From Streptomyces sp. MNU76 (GTDB lineage Bacteria; Actinomycetota; Actinomycetes; Streptomycetales; Streptomycetaceae): DNA of 64,000 nt. Position numbers and translations under genes: made by a program. Below the pieces are notes generated by a model, which saw nothing but the letters and a program-made list of their open reading frames with translations, ran no database searches and was not told where the DNA came from. Positions 26,101-33,847 of the stretch are shown piece after piece. The DNA lies in assembly GCF_020982545.1 (NCBI RefSeq), contig NZ_JAJKLK010000026.1, positions 1 to 64,000 on the forward strand, written 5' to 3'. Position 1 is the first letter of the stretch, and the number at the start of each line of letters is the position of its first letter.

Positions 26101-27183
26101 ATGCGCAAGGCAACCCTCCGCCGTTCCTGTGCGGCTCTCGCCGCCGTCACCTCCTTCGCCCTCGCCGTCACCGCCTGCGGCGGCACCACGAAGAGCGACG
26201 TCAAGGACGACTCCGCCTCGGCCGCGGCCACCGGCAAGGCCGACCCGAACGCCGAGCTGAAGAAGGGCCTGACCGTCGGCTTCCTGCCGAAGCAGGTCAA
26301 CAACCCCTACTTCACCTCCGCCGACAAGGGCGGCGAGGCGGCCCTGGAGGAGCTGGGCTCCAGCTACAAGGAGGTCGGTCCCTCCAGCGCCACGGACACC
26401 TCCGGCCAGGTCAACTACGTCAACACGCTCACCCAGCAGCAGGTCGACGCCATGGCCGTCTCCGCGCAGGACCCGGGCGCCCTGTGCACCGCGCTCAAGC
26501 AGGCCATGAGCAACGACATCAAGGTCGTCACCTACGACTCCGACACCAAGCCGGAGTGCCGCAACGCCTTCGTCTCGCAGGCCAGCGCCGAGGACCTGGG
26601 CCGCACCGAGGTCCAGCTGCTCGCCGAGCAGATCGACTACAAGGGCGAGATCGCGATCCTGTCGGCCGCGCAGACCGCGACCAACCAGAACACCTGGATC
26701 GAGTTCATGAAGGACGAACTCAAGGACCCCAAGTACAAGGACATCAAGCTCGTCAAGGTCGCCTACGGTGACGACGACGCCCAGAAGTCCTTCCAGCAGA
26801 CCCAGGGCCTGCTCCAGGAGTACCCGAACCTGAAGGGGATCATCTCCCCGACCACGGTCGGCATCAAGGCCGCCGCCCAGTACCTGTCGGGCTCCAAGTA
26901 CAAGGGCAAGGTCAAGCTGACCGGCCTCGGCACCCCCAACGACATGCGCAAGTACGTCAAGGACGGCACGGTCGAGGGCTTCGAGCTGTGGGACCCGGCG
27001 AAACTCGGCGAGCTGGCCGCCCGTACCGCCGTGGCGCTGGTCTCCGGCCAGATCACCGGCAAGGAGGGCGAGACGTTCACCGCCGGAGACATGGGTGAGT
27101 ACACCATCGGCAAGGACGGCGTCATCAGCCTCGGCAAGCCCACCGTGTTCACCAAGGAGAACATCGACAAGTTCAACTTCTGA
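26101..27183 (+). CDS. rhaS: Rhamnose-binding lipoprotein
   Basis: 360 residues from the ATG at 26101, which has an AAAGGA ribosome site; an upstream in-frame start is not needed. The signal peptide ends in lipobox LAVTAC with Cys26 as the lipid anchor. A type I periplasmic-binding fold follows (GLTVGFLPKQVNNPYFTSADKG). Family members bind rhamnose, ribose, autoinducer-2 or similar. Here the mutarotase gene 51 bases downstream and the divergent rhamnose enzymes point to L-rhamnose. Confidence 0.93.
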   Translation: MRKATLRRSCAALAAVTSFALAVTACGGTTKSDVKDDSASAAATGKADPNAELKKGLTVGFLPKQVNNPYFTSADKGGEAALEELGSSYKEVGPSSATDTSGQVNYVNTLTQQQVDAMAVSAQDPGALCTALKQAMSNDIKVVTYDSDTKPECRNAFVSQASAEDLGRTEVQLLAEQIDYKGEIAILSAAQTATNQNTWIEFMKDELKDPKYKDIKLVKVAYGDDDAQKSFQQTQGLLQEYPNLKGIISPTTVGIKAAAQYLSGSKYKGKVKLTGLGTPNDMRKYVKDGTVEGFELWDPAKLGELAARTAVALVSGQITGKEGETFTAGDMGEYTIGKDGVISLGKPTVFTKENIDKFNF

Positions 27184-27234
27184 TCACCGCCCACGCGTTA
27201 CAGCCACCCCCTCACCCCCCAGGAGCGGTATCTC

Positions 27235-27555
27235 ATGCAGCGCGTCTGCTTCCTCCTCAAGGTCCGCCAGGACCGGATCGACGAGTACCGCGAGCGGCAC
27301 GCCGCCGTGTGGCCGGAGATGCTCGAAGCACTCTCGGCCACCGGCTGGCACAACTACTCTCTCTTCCTGCGCGACGACGGCCTGCTGGTCGGCTACCTGG
27401 AGACCGAGGACTTCCAGGCGGCGCTGGCCGGCATGGAGGCCGCCGAGGTCAACGCCCGCTGGCAGAAGGAGATGGCCCCGTTCTTCGAGTCCCTCGACGG
27501 CGCCCGTCCCGACGAGGCCATGAAGCCGCTCACCGAGGTCTTCCACCTCGCCTGA
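27235..27555 (+). CDS. rhaM: L-rhamnose mutarotase
   Basis: 106-residue RhaM. It interconverts the alpha and beta anomers of L-rhamnose so that the isomerase receives its preferred form. Conserved Tyr18 and His22 (EYRERHAAVWPEML) match the catalytic pair in the E. coli enzyme, and the WQKEMAPFFE segment carries the conserved Trp. It has an AGGAGCG site before the ATG at 27235 and sits between the importer and the lyase gene. This small protein is the most specific marker that the importer carries rhamnose. Confidence 0.96.
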   Translation: MQRVCFLLKVRQDRIDEYRERHAAVWPEMLEALSATGWHNYSLFLRDDGLLVGYLETEDFQAALAGMEAAEVNARWQKEMAPFFESLDGARPDEAMKPLTEVFHLA

Positions 27556-27647
27556 ACCCCTCCCGCAAGTCCCTCACGCAACTCCCTCTCGCAACCCTGT
27601 TGCCCCCCTCCCGTATCCCTTCTCGTTCGACGACGGAGTCCCCCGAG

Positions 27648-29072
27648 ATGAAGAGACGAACGCTGCTCGGTGCCGCACTCGCCGGCGCCGTGGTGACCCC
27701 CTCCCTCGGCGCCGCCACCGCCCGTGCCGCCGACCCCGGCCCCTCGGTCACCCAGACCGGCAACACCCTGCTGGACAGCCAGGCCATCTACTTCGTCTCC
27801 TACGACGGACTGGTCAACAACAACGCGTTCCAGAAGAACGCCCTGCTCACCTACAAGGGCTACCAGTACGCCGTCTGGTACGCCGCCGACCGCAACGCCG
27901 TCGTCGGCCGCCGCGCTCTCGGCTCCGGCACCTGGTCCACCGTCAGGGTCGGCCACACCCTGCGGTACAACGACTCCCACAACGTCATCTCCATGGGCGT
28001 CTCCAAGGTCGACGGCCGCCTCCACCTCAACATGGACTCGCACAGCGACGGCTTCACCTACGTCAAGTCCGTCGCCGGCCTCATGGACGATCCGGCCGGC
28101 CTGAGCTGGACCACGAGCCGCTTCGGTGCTCCGCAGTCCACCCTCGACGGGCTCGCGCTCACCTCGCAGTTCACCTACCCGCAGTTCGTCTCGATGCCCG
28201 ACGGCAAGCTCCAGCTGAGCTACCGCGCCGGCATCTCCGGCAACGGCCGCAACGCGCTCGCCGAGTACAACGGCACCTCCTGGACCAACCTCGGCGAGTG
28301 GACGTCCTCCACCGGCACCTACACCAGCGAGCACGGTTCCTCGACGGCCCGCAACATGTACCTGCACGGCATCGACTACGACCGCAACGGGCGCCTGCAC
28401 GCCCTGTTCACCTGGCGCGAGCAGAGCAACAGCGTCATGTGCAACAGCGGCGGCATCACCAACCACGACACCGGCTACGTCTACTCCGACGACCGCGGCC
28501 GCACCTGGCGCAACAACGCGGGCACCGTCGTCGGCACCACCGGCGGCTCCGACCGGGTCTCCGTCACCGACGCCGGCCTCGTCGTGGACGCGCTCAACCC
28601 GGACCACTCCCTGATGAACCAGGAGAGCCAGTGGACCGACTCCGCCGGCCGACCGCACGCCATCATCAGCTACGTCCCCGGCCGCTTCGGCCAGTGCACC
28701 ACGAACTACGTCGCCAACCGCACGGCCAACGGCCGCGCCTTCCTCGTCCGCAAGAGCTCCTCCGGCGCCTGGGCGAAGACCGAGATACCGGTGCCGCTGA
28801 ACTCCAGCCAGCGCACCAAGCTGGTCATGGACAAGTACAACAACGCCTACGCGATCTTCCCGTTCGGCCGGATCGCCGGAGCCTCCGTGGCCTCCGGGCA
28901 CACCGACTGGAGGATCCTGTTCGACGGTTCGGGGCTCAACGCCTTCGGCGAGGTCGTGTTCGACGAGACCCGGATCGCCCAGGACAACGTCCTGTCCGTG
29001 ATGTACCAGGTGAAGTCGAGCGGCACCACACCGTCGGCGCTCCGCGTGATCGACTTCGCCCTGCCCGCCTGA
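27648..29072 (+). CDS. Tat-exported BNR_4 polysaccharide lyase, PL24/PL25-like
   Basis: 474 residues. A twin-arginine signal MKRRTLLGAALAGAVV ends near ATARA. The mature protein is a predicted seven-bladed propeller of the BNR_4 type with one clear Asp-box, SDDRGRTW. Histidines 111 (NDSHN) and 132 (DSHSDGF), Tyr177 (TYPQF) and Arg193 (SYRAG) have the spacing I recall for the catalytic His/His/Tyr/Arg of PL25 ulvan lyases. Such enzymes cut rhamnose-uronate polymers by beta-elimination. Its place inside the rhamnose operon suggests it generates rhamnosyl oligomers outside the cell. The exact substrate (ulvan, rhamnogalacturonan, gum or a microbial polymer) cannot be told from sequence. A sialidase-like hydrolase is the alternative reading of BNR proteins. 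Confidence 0.75.
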   Translation: MKRRTLLGAALAGAVVTPSLGAATARAADPGPSVTQTGNTLLDSQAIYFVSYDGLVNNNAFQKNALLTYKGYQYAVWYAADRNAVVGRRALGSGTWSTVRVGHTLRYNDSHNVISMGVSKVDGRLHLNMDSHSDGFTYVKSVAGLMDDPAGLSWTTSRFGAPQSTLDGLALTSQFTYPQFVSMPDGKLQLSYRAGISGNGRNALAEYNGTSWTNLGEWTSSTGTYTSEHGSSTARNMYLHGIDYDRNGRLHALFTWREQSNSVMCNSGGITNHDTGYVYSDDRGRTWRNNAGTVVGTTGGSDRVSVTDAGLVVDALNPDHSLMNQESQWTDSAGRPHAIISYVPGRFGQCTTNYVANRTANGRAFLVRKSSSGAWAKTEIPVPLNSSQRTKLVMDKYNNAYAIFPFGRIAGASVASGHTDWRILFDGSGLNAFGEVVFDETRIAQDNVLSVMYQVKSSGTTPSALRVIDFALPA

Positions 29073-29191
29073 TCCGTCGTACTCCCGTACGCCGGGAACG
29101 TTCCGCCGCTGACCGGGTCATTTCCGCTGAGGCCCGGCGGTAATGTGAACGTATGCCCGCCGCTCCGTACCTTCCTGGAGGTCCCCGTCCG

Positions 29192-30217
29192 ATGTCGCAG
29201 TCGGTGGGTATCAAGGACGTCGCCGCCGCCGCCGGAGTCTCCGTCGGCACGGTCTCGAACGTCATCAACCGGCCCGACTCGGTGGCCTCCGGCACCCGGG
29301 CCCGTGTGCTGGCCGCCATCGACCGCCTCGGCTATGTCCGCAGTGAGTCGGCGCGCCAGTTGCGGGCCGGGCGGAGCCGCATCATGGGGCTGCTCGTGCT
29401 CGACATGGGCAACCCCTTCTTCGTCGACGTCGCGCGCGGTGCCGAGCGGGCCGCGCGCGACGCCGGACTCGGCGTGATGGTCTGCAACAGCGCGCAGAGC
29501 GCCGGTGAGGAGTCCGAGTACCTCTCGCTCTTCGCCGAGCAGCGGGTGCGTGGGGTGCTGCTGACCCCCGCCGACGCCACGGGACGCAACATCGAGGCGT
29601 TCCGCCGCCACGGCATCCCCTTCGTCCTCGTCGACCGGGTCGCCGAGGGCACCACCGAGTGCTCGGTCTCCGTCGACGACGTGGCGGGCGGCGCCCTCGC
29701 CGTACGGCATCTGGTGGACGCGGGCCACCGATCCATCGCGTACGTCAGCGGACCGGCGGGTCTCAACCAGGTCCGCGACCGCCGTACCGGCGCCCTGGGC
29801 GCCCTGCAGGAGGCGGGACTCGGCCCCGAGGCCCTGCGGGAACTGCCCACCGAGCGCCTCGACGTGGCCGCCGGCCGAGACGCGGGCGCCCGCCTCCTCG
29901 GCCTCGCCGACCGCCCGACCGCCGTGTTCTGCGCCAACGACCTGCTCGCCCTCGGCGTGCTCCAGGCCATGTACGCGGCCGGGGTGGGCGTCCCCGACGA
30001 CCTCGCCATCGTCGGCTACGACGACATCGAGTTCGCCGCCGCCGCGGCCGTCCCCCTCACCTCCGTACGGCAGCCCGCCGTCACGATGGGCGCGCTCGCC
30101 GCCGAGCTCCTGCTGGAGGAGACCGAGGCCGAGACCGCGCCCGTCCCGCACGAGCACCGGCGGGTCGTCCTCCAGCCGGAACTGGTGGTGCGGCGCTCCA
30201 GCCTCGCGGCGCGCTGA
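29192..30217 (+). CDS. LacI-family regulator of the rhamnose genes
   Basis: 341 residues from the ATG at 29192 (TGGAGG site upstream). An ATG at 29153, six bases after a TAATGT -10 box, could give a leaderless form 13 residues longer. The helix-turn-helix VGIKDVAAAAGVSVGTVSNVINRP occupies residues 5-28. The hinge helix and a periplasmic-binding-like effector domain (GLLVLDMGNPFFVDVARGAE) follow. Last gene of the rightward rhamnose group, it most likely binds the TGAAAC-type operators in the rhaI/transporter gap and is released by a rhamnose metabolite; this assignment is from position and operator type. Confidence 0.9.
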   Translation: MSQSVGIKDVAAAAGVSVGTVSNVINRPDSVASGTRARVLAAIDRLGYVRSESARQLRAGRSRIMGLLVLDMGNPFFVDVARGAERAARDAGLGVMVCNSAQSAGEESEYLSLFAEQRVRGVLLTPADATGRNIEAFRRHGIPFVLVDRVAEGTTECSVSVDDVAGGALAVRHLVDAGHRSIAYVSGPAGLNQVRDRRTGALGALQEAGLGPEALRELPTERLDVAAGRDAGARLLGLADRPTAVFCANDLLALGVLQAMYAAGVGVPDDLAIVGYDDIEFAAAAAVPLTSVRQPAVTMGALAAELLLEETEAETAPVPHEHRRVVLQPELVVRRSSLAAR

Positions 30218-30362
30218 GTGCCCGTTCAGTAGGCGCGCACGAGGGCGGCCGTCGTACTGATCCCGGGTTCAGCGACAATTTCTTGATCCACGGGGTCGGC
30301 CGGGCGGAGAATCTGTGCTGGACTGGACCACGGCCTGGAATCCGTCCGCTCAGGGAGCTCTG

Positions 30363-31664
30363 TTGTCCGTCAGCTACCGGCAGCCCGGTGTCGTTCTCAC
30401 CGACCGCCGCTTCACCGTTCCCCTCAAGCACGACGACCCGTCGGGGGAGCGGATCGAACTCTTCGCACGCGAGGTCGTCGCGAGCGACAAGGCGGACGCC
30501 GAACTGCCCTGGCTGGTTTATCTGCAAGGCGGCCCCGGCTTCGGGGCGAACCGTTTCGTCGGCCGCGAGGCCTGGCTGGGACGGGCCCTCGACGACTACC
30601 GCGTGCTGCTCCTGGACCAGCGTGGCACCGGCGCCTCCACCCCCGCCAACCGCCAGACCCTCCCGCTGCGCGGCGGCCCCGTCGAACAGGCCGACTATCT
30701 GGCCCACTTCCGCGCGGACTCCATCGTCCGCGACTGCGAGGCCATCCGCCCCGAGATCACCGGCGGCGCCCCCTGGGCCGTCCTCGGCCAGAGCTTCGGC
30801 GGCTTCTGCGCGGTCACCTATCTCTCCGAGGCGCCCGAGGGCCTCAGCCGGGTCGTCATCACCGGCGGACTGCCCTCCCTCGACGCGACCGCCGAGGAGG
30901 TCTACCAGGCCGCGTTCCCGCGCATCGAACGCAAGGTCGCCGCGCACTACGCCCGCTACCCCCAGGACGTCGAGCGCGCCCGCCGAATCGCCGAGCACCT
31001 GCTCCAGCACGACGTCGTCCTGCCGAACGGCTACCGCTTCACCGTCGAGGCCTTCCAGTCCCTCGGCATCCTCCTCGGCCGCGGCGACGGCAGCCACCGC
31101 CTGCACTTCCTGCTGGAGAACGCCTTCGTCCCCACTCTGCGGGGCCCCGCCCTCTCCGACTCCTTCCAGGAGGAGGTCCAGGGCCTGCTGTCGTACGCCG
31201 GCCACCCTCTCTACGCCCTCCTGCACGAGGCCATCTACGGCCAGGACCCGGGCCCCACGAGCTGGGCGGCGGAGCGGGTGCGCGGGCGGCTCCCGCAGTT
31301 CGACGCCGCCAAGGCACTGACCGGCGACGGTCCGGTGCTGTTCACCGGGGAGTCCGTGCACCCCTGGATGTTCGACAACGACCCCGCCCTGCGCCCGCTG
31401 CGCGAAACCGCCGAGGCTCTGGCCGAGGAGCGGGGCTGGCTGCCCCTGTACGACCCGGAGCAACTCGCCGCCAACGAGGTCCCGGTCGCCGCCGCGATCT
31501 ACCACGACGACATGTACGTCGACACCGCACACTCCCTGCGGACGGCCCGCTCGATCCGGGGCCTGCGCACCTGGGTCACGGACGAGTTCGAACACGACGG
31601 CGTACGCGCGGGCGGCCCGAGGGTGCTGGACCGCCTGCTGGCGCTCACACGGGACGAGGTGTGA
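30363..31664 (+). CDS. pip: Proline iminopeptidase-type alpha/beta hydrolase
   Basis: About 433 residues if translation begins at the TTG at 30363, which has GGGAG five bases upstream and where family similarity starts (VSYRQPGVVLTDRRFTVPL). A GTG at 30315 would add 16 residues. Oxyanion motif YLQGGPGFG, DQRGTGAS and the nucleophile elbow GQSFGG (Ser144 from the TTG) place it in peptidase family S33. These enzymes remove N-terminal proline from peptides in the cytoplasm. It is a single-gene unit after the lacI gene. Confidence 0.85.
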   Translation: MSVSYRQPGVVLTDRRFTVPLKHDDPSGERIELFAREVVASDKADAELPWLVYLQGGPGFGANRFVGREAWLGRALDDYRVLLLDQRGTGASTPANRQTLPLRGGPVEQADYLAHFRADSIVRDCEAIRPEITGGAPWAVLGQSFGGFCAVTYLSEAPEGLSRVVITGGLPSLDATAEEVYQAAFPRIERKVAAHYARYPQDVERARRIAEHLLQHDVVLPNGYRFTVEAFQSLGILLGRGDGSHRLHFLLENAFVPTLRGPALSDSFQEEVQGLLSYAGHPLYALLHEAIYGQDPGPTSWAAERVRGRLPQFDAAKALTGDGPVLFTGESVHPWMFDNDPALRPLRETAEALAEERGWLPLYDPEQLAANEVPVAAAIYHDDMYVDTAHSLRTARSIRGLRTWVTDEFEHDGVRAGGPRVLDRLLALTRDEV

Positions 31665-31700
31665 CGTCGGCGTTCGGCGTCACCGCCTAGCATGTAATGC

Positions 31701-32186
31701 ATGCCAAGTGATAGTGACCCTTACGAACTGAGTGTCGGCGTGCCCTCCGTCGAGGTCTTCCGCCGTCTGCGCACCGATGCCGGTCTCTCCGACAAGGACC
31801 CCGAAGCCGTGGCCCTCGCCCTCCCGCACACCTGGCACGGGGTGATACTCCGGCACGCGGGGGAGCCCATCGGGATGGGCCGGGTCATCGGCGACGGCGG
31901 CACCGCGTTCCAGATCGTCGACATCTGCGTCCACCCCGCCCACCAGGGCCGCGGCCTCGGCAAGCGCATCATGGCCGCGCTCACCGGCGAACTGGAACGC
32001 CGGGCCCCCGCCACGGCGTACGTCTCCCTGATCGCCGACGGCCCCGCCCGCTTCCTCTACGAGCAGTTCGGCTTCGCCGACACCGCCACGCACGACTCGA
32101 TCGGCATGTATCGCGTGATGAAGGGGGATTCAGGGGGCGGTGGGAGCGCGGATCCGCTTCGCGCGGGGCCGGCGTACAGGGGCTAG
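31701..32186 (+). CDS. GNAT-family N-acetyltransferase
   Basis: 161 residues. The acetyl-CoA loop is HQGRGLGK after the beta-strand VDICVHP, and the C-terminal FLYEQFGFADT motif is present. The last 20 residues are Gly/Ala-rich and probably disordered. Substrate unknown; aminoglycoside, spermidine or protein N-termini are all possible. A -10 box TAGCAT lies seven bases before the ATG, so the mRNA is predicted to be leaderless. Confidence 0.9.
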   Translation: MPSDSDPYELSVGVPSVEVFRRLRTDAGLSDKDPEAVALALPHTWHGVILRHAGEPIGMGRVIGDGGTAFQIVDICVHPAHQGRGLGKRIMAALTGELERRAPATAYVSLIADGPARFLYEQFGFADTATHDSIGMYRVMKGDSGGGGSADPLRAGPAYRG

Positions 32187-32195
32187 TGTGCCGAC

Positions 32196-32948
32196 ATGAC
32201 CGCCCCTCAGAAGGTTCAGCCGGAGCAGCTCGCGCCCATGCCCGAGGACTGGCGGCGTGCTCTTGCCGTCGTGGCCCATCCGGACGACCTCGAGTACGGG
32301 TGCTCGGCGGCGATCGCGGCGTGGACCGACGCGGGCCGTGAGGTCGCCTACGTTCTGGTGACCCGTGGCGAGGCGGGCATCGACACGCTGGAACCCGCGC
32401 GGTGCGGACCGCTGCGGGAGCGGGAGCAGCGGGCGAGCGCGGCCGTCGTGGGCGTGTCGGAGGTCGAGTTCCTCGACCACGCGGACGGCGTCGTCGAGTA
32501 CGGGCCCACGCTGCGCCGAGACATCGCGGCCGCCGTCCGCCGCCACCGCCCCGAACTGCTCATCACCCTCAACCACCGCGACACCTGGGGCGGCGTCGCC
32601 TGGAACACCCCCGACCACGTGGCGGTGGGCCGCGCGACCCTGGACGCCGCCGGGGACGCGGGGAACCGCTGGATCTTCCCCGAACTCGTCGAACAGGGGC
32701 TGGAGCCCTGGGACGGCGTCCGCTGGGTCGCCGTCGCCGGTTCCTCCAGCCCCACCCACGCCGTCGACGCCGGCCCCGGCCTCGACCGCGCCGTCGCCTC
32801 CCTACTGGAGCACCGCACCTATATCGAGGCACTGACGCAGGAGGACCCGGAGACCTACGCCCGCGAATTCCTCACCGGGTACGCCCGCGGCACGGGCGAG
32901 CGGTTCGGCGGGCGGCCCGCGGTGGCCTTCGAGGTGTTCCCCCGGTGA
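32196..32948 (+). CDS. PIG-L/LmbE-family deacetylase
   Basis: 250 residues. The zinc motif AHPDDLEYG (His28, Asp30, Asp31) and the later TPDHVAVGR histidine define the PIG-L fold used by N-acetylglucosamine-conjugate deacetylases, including the mycothiol and bacillithiol enzymes. It lacks the extra domain of MshB, so a generic deacetylase or mycothiol-conjugate amidase-like role is all that can be said. The ATG at 32196 follows TAGTGT by six bases (leaderless layout), although the stop of the GNAT gene is only ten bases upstream. Confidence 0.9.
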   Translation: MTAPQKVQPEQLAPMPEDWRRALAVVAHPDDLEYGCSAAIAAWTDAGREVAYVLVTRGEAGIDTLEPARCGPLREREQRASAAVVGVSEVEFLDHADGVVEYGPTLRRDIAAAVRRHRPELLITLNHRDTWGGVAWNTPDHVAVGRATLDAAGDAGNRWIFPELVEQGLEPWDGVRWVAVAGSSSPTHAVDAGPGLDRAVASLLEHRTYIEALTQEDPETYAREFLTGYARGTGERFGGRPAVAFEVFPR

Positions 32949-33007
32949 CGTGCGGGGCCCGTGGCGCACGGCGGACCCCTCGGTGAGTTCTCGTTAGGGT
33001 GAGCCGT

Positions 33008-33847
33008 ATGGAACAGACATCCGGTGCGGCCCGCCGCGCGCCCGACCTGCGTGATCTGCGCGCGGACTGCGGCAGTTGCTTCGGCCTGTGCTGCGTCGCC
33101 CTGCCCTTCGCCCGCTCGGCCGACTTCGCCGTCGACAAGGCCGCGGGCCGGCCGTGCGGCAACCTCGCGGAGGACTTCCGCTGCGGCATCCACGGCCGGC
33201 TCAGGGGCGAGGGGTTCACCGGCTGCACGGTCTACGACTGCTTCGGCGCCGGACAGAAGGTCTCGCAGGGCACGTTCGGGGGTGAGAGCTGGCGCACCGG
33301 CGGTCGCGAGCACGCCCGGCGGATGTTCGATGTCTTCCCAGTCATGCGTCAACTCCACGAACTGCTCTGGTACTTGACCGAGTCACTCACCCTCCCCGCC
33401 GCCCGTCCCGTGCACGCCGACCTGCGCCGCGCGCTCGACGAGACCGAGCGGCTGACCGGGGGGACGGCGGAGGAACTGGCGGAGCTGGACGTCGCCGCGC
33501 ACCGGCAGCGCGTCAACGTGTTGTTGCTGAAGGTCAGCGACCTCATGCGCGCCGGCGCCGGACGCGGGCGGAACCGGCGGGGGGCCGACCTCATCGGTGC
33601 CCGCCTCAAAGGGGCCGACCTCAGGAAGGCCGACCTGCGGGGTGCCTACCTCATAGCCGCCGACCTGACCGGCGCCGATCTGCGCGGCGCGGACCTGATC
33701 GGCGCCGACCTCCGCGACACCGACCTCACCGACGCGGACCTGACCGGCGCGTTCTTCCTGACCCAGCCCCAGCTCAACGCGGCCCGCGGCACCGCCGGTA
33801 CCCGGCTGCCGACCTCAGTCACCCGCCCCGGTCACTGGACAGCGTGA
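33008..33847 (+). CDS. Cys-cluster plus pentapeptide-repeat protein
   Basis: 279 residues. The N-terminal region has a dense cysteine pattern, CGSCFGLCC at about 19-27 with further Cys at about 50, 59, 73 and 78, suggesting a bound zinc or iron-sulfur centre. A helical middle follows. About 190-255 is a pentapeptide-repeat solenoid of some 13 units of the A-D-L-x-x type, a fold known from gyrase-protecting proteins and from membrane-associated scaffolds. The ATG at 33008 sits seven bases after TAGGGT (leaderless); a GTG three codons earlier is the alternative. The 3' end overlaps the convergent P450 gene by 29 bases. Function unknown. Confidence 0.85.
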   Translation: MEQTSGAARRAPDLRDLRADCGSCFGLCCVALPFARSADFAVDKAAGRPCGNLAEDFRCGIHGRLRGEGFTGCTVYDCFGAGQKVSQGTFGGESWRTGGREHARRMFDVFPVMRQLHELLWYLTESLTLPAARPVHADLRRALDETERLTGGTAEELAELDVAAHRQRVNVLLLKVSDLMRAGAGRGRNRRGADLIGARLKGADLRKADLRGAYLIAADLTGADLRGADLIGADLRDTDLTDADLTGAFFLTQPQLNAARGTAGTRLPTSVTRPGHWTA

